Assembly (NCBI GenBank): GCA_016715905.1 | Contig: JADJXI010000020.1 | Coordinates: 310,001 to 374,000, forward strand | Reading direction: 5' to 3' | From: Sphingobacteriaceae bacterium | Lineage (GTDB): Bacteria > Bacteroidota > Bacteroidia > B-17B0 > Aurantibacillaceae | DNA: 64,000 nucleotides | Part shown: one piece after another, positions 60,778 through 64,000 of the stretch | Layout: each line of letters opens with the position of its first letter | Position numbering within the stretch: the stretch's first letter is position 1 | Notes under the pieces: generated by a model | Databases searched by the model: none | Told to the model about the DNA's origin: nothing | Seen by the model: the letters and a program-made list of their open reading frames with translations, nothing else | Translations under genes and position numbers: made by a program

Positions 60778-61150
60778 AATTTTTCGAATTGCTTCAATTC
60801 TTATTTTACTTTTATTTTTAGCACATTCCTGCGTGAAAGATAAAGGTAAACCCGTTGAGGTAGCTCCTCCTCCGGGTGCATGTGATACAATTACTTACAC
60901 CAATCATGTTAAATCAATCGTAGATTTGAAGTGCGGAAGTTTGGCCAATGGCGGGGCAGGTTGTCATTCGGGTGGTTTTCCTCAAGCTGGCGTAAGTTTA
61001 ACAACATACCAAGAGGTATTAGGTAAAGCAGAGCGTATTGACGACAGAGCGGTAAAAATGAAAACAATGCCTCCTGCTGGTCAACCTCAATTATCTCCTT
61101 CAGAATTAGAGCAGGTAAGTTGTTGGTTAGGTAACGGACGGAAAGAGTAA
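60770..61150 (+). CDS. Small lipoprotein with atypical cytochrome-like motif
   Basis: A 126-residue lipoprotein (lipobox LAHSC, Cys21). The sequence THVKSIVDLKCGSL then GGAGCHSGGFPQAGVSLTTYQEVLG resembles the c-type cytochrome-like or 'planctomycete cytochrome' modules usually found with such enzymes, and a MKTMPPAGQPQLSPSEL segment supplies the MPP motif and helix. The haem motif is unusual: Cys55 and Cys65-His66 with nine residues between the cysteines instead of two. Haem attachment is thus uncertain. It overlaps the copper monooxygenase-like gene by 8 bases, so the two are translationally coupled and probably act together in electron transfer. Confidence 0.65.
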   Translation: MNKIFRIASILILLLFLAHSCVKDKGKPVEVAPPPGACDTITYTNHVKSIVDLKCGSLANGGAGCHSGGFPQAGVSLTTYQEVLGKAERIDDRAVKMKTMPPAGQPQLSPSELEQVSCWLGNGRKE

Positions 61151-62458
61151 TTAATCTTTTTTACGAATACTCACAACAATAGGTACTCCACTAAAGTTGT
61201 AATTTTCCCGAATTTTATTTTCTAAAAATCGTTTATAGCTTTCTTGCACGTATTGCGGTAAGTTACAGTAAAACATAAATAAGGCTTCTCCTTTTAATTT
61301 AGAAACGTATTTTATTTTTACTTCTTTTCCTTTAATAGATGGTGGCGGATGCGATTCAATGATTGGAAGCATCACATCATTTACTTCTCTGGTTTTAATT
61401 TCCTGCGTTTTATTTTGGTAAACCTGCATGGCCAGTTCAACAGCTTTCATGATTCTGAGTTTATCATTTACCGAGACAAATAAAATAGGAATATCTCGAA
61501 AAGGAGCAATTCGTTCTCTAATTCGGTCTTCATAAGCTTTCGCCGTTTTCGTATCCTTTTCAATTAAATCCCATTTGTTTACAATAATGGCTACGCCCTT
61601 TCGGTTCTTTTCTATCAAACTTAATATACTTAAATCCTGAGATTCAACTCCGTTTTCAGCATCAATCATCAATAAACAAACATCACTGTTTTCAATCGCA
61701 TTAATGGTTCGCAGTACACTGTAAAATTCTAAATCTTCGTGCACTTTCGCTTTTCGTCGCATACCTGCCGTATCAATCAGCCAAAAATCATGTCCGTATT
61801 TTGTATATCGGGTATGTATAGAGTCTCGTGTTGTTCCTGCAATAGATGTAACAATGTTTCTCTCTTCTCCTAATAAAGCATTGGCTAATGAAGATTTGCC
61901 AACATTGGGTCTGCCCACAATGGCTATTTTCGGAATGGTAGTAGTTTCAATAATACCTTCTTGTTCTGGTAGAGATTTTATAACCGCATCGAGCATATCT
62001 CCTGTACCACTGCCATTTACTGCCGAAATGGGGTAAACTTCCCCTAATCCTAATTGATAAAAATCAGCCGCATAAGACGATCGTTCGTGATTATCAGATT
62101 TATTCGCAACAAGAATAACGGGTTTTTTACTTTTTCTTAAAATGTTAGCTACGTCTTTGTCGTAAGCAGTAATCCCCTCATTTACATCAACTACAAAAAT
62201 TAATAGATTACTTTCTTCAATCGCAATTTGAACTTGTTTGCGAATTTCTTCTTCAAAAATATCATCGCTCCCTTTAATATAACCACCGGTATCAACTAGC
62301 GAAAACTCTTTTCCGCCCCATTCTGCTTTGCCGTAATGCCTGTCGCGGGTAACCCCTGCAATTTCATCTACTATGGCTTGCCTGGTTTCAGTTAATCGAT
62401 TGAAAAGTGTTGATTTTCCAACATTCGGACGTCCAACTATAGCAACTAAATTCGGCAT
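61151..62458 (-). CDS. der: Ribosome biogenesis GTPase Der (EngA)
   Basis: A 435-residue double-GTPase essential for 50S ribosome assembly. Domain one has GRPNVGKSTLFN at the start, DTGG near 57 and NKSD near 118; domain two has GRPNVGKSSLANAL near 180, DTAGMRRK near 228 and NKWD near 293. The C-terminal KH-like domain (about 350-435) ends in basic residues (VVSIRKKD). The spacing fits Der. The gene is adjacent with no gap to the convergent lipoprotein gene, so no shared terminator exists between their stops. Confidence 0.97.
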   Translation of the reverse strand: MPNLVAIVGRPNVGKSTLFNRLTETRQAIVDEIAGVTRDRHYGKAEWGGKEFSLVDTGGYIKGSDDIFEEEIRKQVQIAIEESNLLIFVVDVNEGITAYDKDVANILRKSKKPVILVANKSDNHERSSYAADFYQLGLGEVYPISAVNGSGTGDMLDAVIKSLPEQEGIIETTTIPKIAIVGRPNVGKSSLANALLGEERNIVTSIAGTTRDSIHTRYTKYGHDFWLIDTAGMRRKAKVHEDLEFYSVLRTINAIENSDVCLLMIDAENGVESQDLSILSLIEKNRKGVAIIVNKWDLIEKDTKTAKAYEDRIRERIAPFRDIPILFVSVNDKLRIMKAVELAMQVYQNKTQEIKTREVNDVMLPIIESHPPPSIKGKEVKIKYVSKLKGEALFMFYCNLPQYVQESYKRFLENKIRENYNFSGVPIVVSIRKKD

Positions 62459-62526
62459 AAGGATGCAAAAGTACTAAGAATTTAGGGATTTTACCGGATT
62501 AAAGTATAATTCTAATACGTATAGGT

Positions 62527-62558
62527 TTTGTAAAAAAGTGATTGATTTTGTATATTTG
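62527..62558 (+). promoter_or_regulatory. Promoter of the terminal SBBP gene
   Basis: TTTG (62527-62530), 20 bases, then TATATTTG (62551-62558): the best match to the Bacteroidota -33/-7 consensus in the window. The ATG at 62563 is only four bases beyond the -7 element. Confidence 0.7.
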
Positions 62559-62562
62559 GTTG

Positions 62563-64000
62563 ATGCGCGGTTTTATTATATGTATTGTTATTTTTTGCTG
62601 CTTGCCTAACTATTTATTTGCGCAGTCAAAAAAAGAAAATCGCGTGGTTAAACCCATTGCATCGATGGGAATTCGCTTTACTGAAAACTTGGGCCAATGG
62701 GAACCAAATATATTAGCTAAAGCGAGACTCGGTGGCGGCGCTCTATTTATAGAAAAAAACTGCCTTACATTTAATTTTTTTGACAGAGAAAAATTTCGTT
62801 CGCTGCACGGATTGCCCTATGATAAAAATAATCCGGGTAAATACGGATTTAATTACCACGCCTATAAAATTCATTTCAATCATTGTAATCTGAATCCTGA
62901 ATTTATTAAGGAAAAAAAAGAAACGTATTATGAAAATTATTTTATTGGTAAGGATCAAAGTAAATGGAAGGGTAATGTAGGTTGTTATAATACCGTTTGG
63001 TTAAAAAATATTTATCCGGGAATTGATTATGAAATGGATGTGAAGGAAGCCGGTATTAAATATAATTTCCATGTGAAAGCCGGAGCTGATGTAAATAAAA
63101 TTCAGATGCGTTATGAAGGAGTTGAAAAAATTAATATTCGAAATGGCGTTTTGGTAATCGGATTAGATTTTAAAGACGTAATAGAGAATAAACCATTCGC
63201 GTTTCAAAATATTAATGGAGAATTAAAACCGGTTAAATGTAATTTTCGTTTAGACGGACGTGTAGTTAGTTTTGATTTTCCTGATGGGTATAACGAAAAT
63301 GAAGATTTGATTATTGATCCAATATTGGTGTTTTCTGCTCAAGCTGGCGCAACTGCAGATAATTTTGGAATGACGGCTACCTTTGATGATTTGGGTAACT
63401 TATATAGTGGAGGTACCGTTTTTGATGTAGGTTATCCATTTGTTTTAGGAATTACCAATATTTTTAACGGCCCGCCGGCTTATGGGAATACCGATATTTT
63501 TATTACGAAATATAATTCTATTGGTAATAGTTTAATTTACTCAACATACCTCGGAGGAAACCGAACAGAGGTTGTTTCCAGTTTGATAGTGGATAATAAC
63601 AATAATTTATGTTTATATGGCGCAACGGGTTCGGCAAATTTTCCGGTAACTGCAGGTTGTGCTTATCCGGCATTTGCAGGGGGGACAAATATAGGATTTA
63701 TTAGTAACGGTTCGGTGTTTTACGATGGTACCGATATTTATATTGCCAAACTTAACGCCAACGGTAACAGTTTGTTGGGTTGTACCTATTATGGAGGCTC
63801 CGGAAACGACGGAGTGAATTATCAGCCTACTACTTATACAACTTCATTCGCGCTATTACCTGCTCCCGGCACCGCAACAACCAATACCAGTGATTATAAC
63901 ACCTTGGTGTCAAATTATGGTGATACCTATCGCGGAGAAATTCAAGTGGATAATTCCAATAATATTTACATCGTAAGTTCAACTCGTTCATCAAATTTGC
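62563..64000 (+). CDS. SBBP-repeat surface protein, N-terminal part (cut by window edge)
   Basis: The ATG at 62563 opens a frame with no stop to the window end, giving at least 479 residues. It has a signal peptide (about 1-23, ending LFAQS), a DUF7948-type domain (about 40-260) with MGIRFTENLGQWEPNI, YPGIDYEMD and LIIDPILVFS, and the first SBBP repeats such as YSTYLGGNR and CTYYGGSGND. It is the same family as the gene at 49208-52684, but the N-termini differ well beyond a recent duplication. A T9SS domain is expected at the missing C-terminus but is not seen here. Short frames on the opposite strand are artefacts. Confidence 0.85.
   Translation, partial: MRGFIICIVIFCCLPNYLFAQSKKENRVVKPIASMGIRFTENLGQWEPNILAKARLGGGALFIEKNCLTFNFFDREKFRSLHGLPYDKNNPGKYGFNYHAYKIHFNHCNLNPEFIKEKKETYYENYFIGKDQSKWKGNVGCYNTVWLKNIYPGIDYEMDVKEAGIKYNFHVKAGADVNKIQMRYEGVEKINIRNGVLVIGLDFKDVIENKPFAFQNINGELKPVKCNFRLDGRVVSFDFPDGYNENEDLIIDPILVFSAQAGATADNFGMTATFDDLGNLYSGGTVFDVGYPFVLGITNIFNGPPAYGNTDIFITKYNSIGNSLIYSTYLGGNRTEVVSSLIVDNNNNLCLYGATGSANFPVTAGCAYPAFAGGTNIGFISNGSVFYDGTDIYIAKLNANGNSLLGCTYYGGSGNDGVNYQPTTYTTSFALLPAPGTATTNTSDYNTLVSNYGDTYRGEIQVDNSNNIYIVSSTRSSNL

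Overview
The window is about 64 kb of low-GC chromosomal DNA from a member of the Bacteroidota, probably an environmental, T9SS-bearing lineage rather than a gut Bacteroidales. The signs are: at least eight proteins with a C-terminal type IX secretion (T9SS) sorting domain; the phylum-typical pair ricT-gldH; a DUF4783 gene beside nadC; an outer-membrane TonB-type receptor; SBBP-repeat surface proteins; and promoters of the form TTG-N18-20-TAnnTTTG. I see no tRNA, rRNA, CRISPR array, transposase or prophage gene. The order or genus cannot be fixed from this sequence alone.

Layout. 1-4.2 kb: end of an aldehyde dehydrogenase, deoC, an acyltransferase-like gene, nadC and a DUF4783 gene. 4.3-8.5 kb: core genes rlmH, dxs, an SRPBCC protein and clpX. 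8.6-16.4 kb (minus strand): an ECF sigma factor, an anti-sigma/beta-barrel fusion, a PKD lipoprotein and three T9SS-secreted proteins, two of which look like clan GH-A glycosidases. 16.5-24.5 kb: pepT, a 558-base intergenic stretch holding a degenerate palindromic repeat, a PLP enzyme, two paralogous envelope proteins, ricT, gldH and a T9SS adhesin-like protein. 24.5-29.5 kb: thiL, folB and a TonB-type receptor on the minus strand, gmk on the plus strand, rpsT on the minus strand. 29.6-33.7 kb: OmpA-like protein, UMF1-type MFS transporter, VWA protein and msrB. 33.8-41.8 kb (minus strand): two T9SS proteins, one of 1373 aa, then an aldo/keto reductase and aldehyde dehydrogenase pair. 41.8-49 kb: PIF1-like helicase, TrmH-type methyltransferase, MCE protein, a two-gene iron-sulfur oxidoreductase module and a TPR lipoprotein. 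49.2-62.5 kb: SBBP-repeat T9SS protein, patatin, porin, a tandem SiaB-type kinase with SiaC, a TPR/PD40 protein, a cytochrome c/copper monooxygenase-like fusion with a small lipoprotein, and der. The window ends inside a second SBBP-type protein.

How the parts work together. Housekeeping functions (isoprenoid, NAD, folate and thiamine cofactors, GMP, ribosome maturation, protein quality control) are interleaved with a large envelope and secretion load. The most system-like loci are (i) the sigma/anti-sigma/secreted-hydrolase block at 8.6-16.4 kb, (ii) the duplicated-domain SiaB kinase translationally coupled to SiaC at 55.9-57.4 kb, and (iii) the secreted cytochrome c/PHM-like copper protein at 59.2-61.1 kb.

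Two sequence-level patterns cut across these regions. Several -7 elements lie only 3-7 bases from the start codon, which implies leaderless or near-leaderless mRNAs. Two genes (deoC and the ECF sigma factor) have family-conserved N-terminal codons upstream of their first ATG/GTG/TTG, which suggests AUU-type starts.
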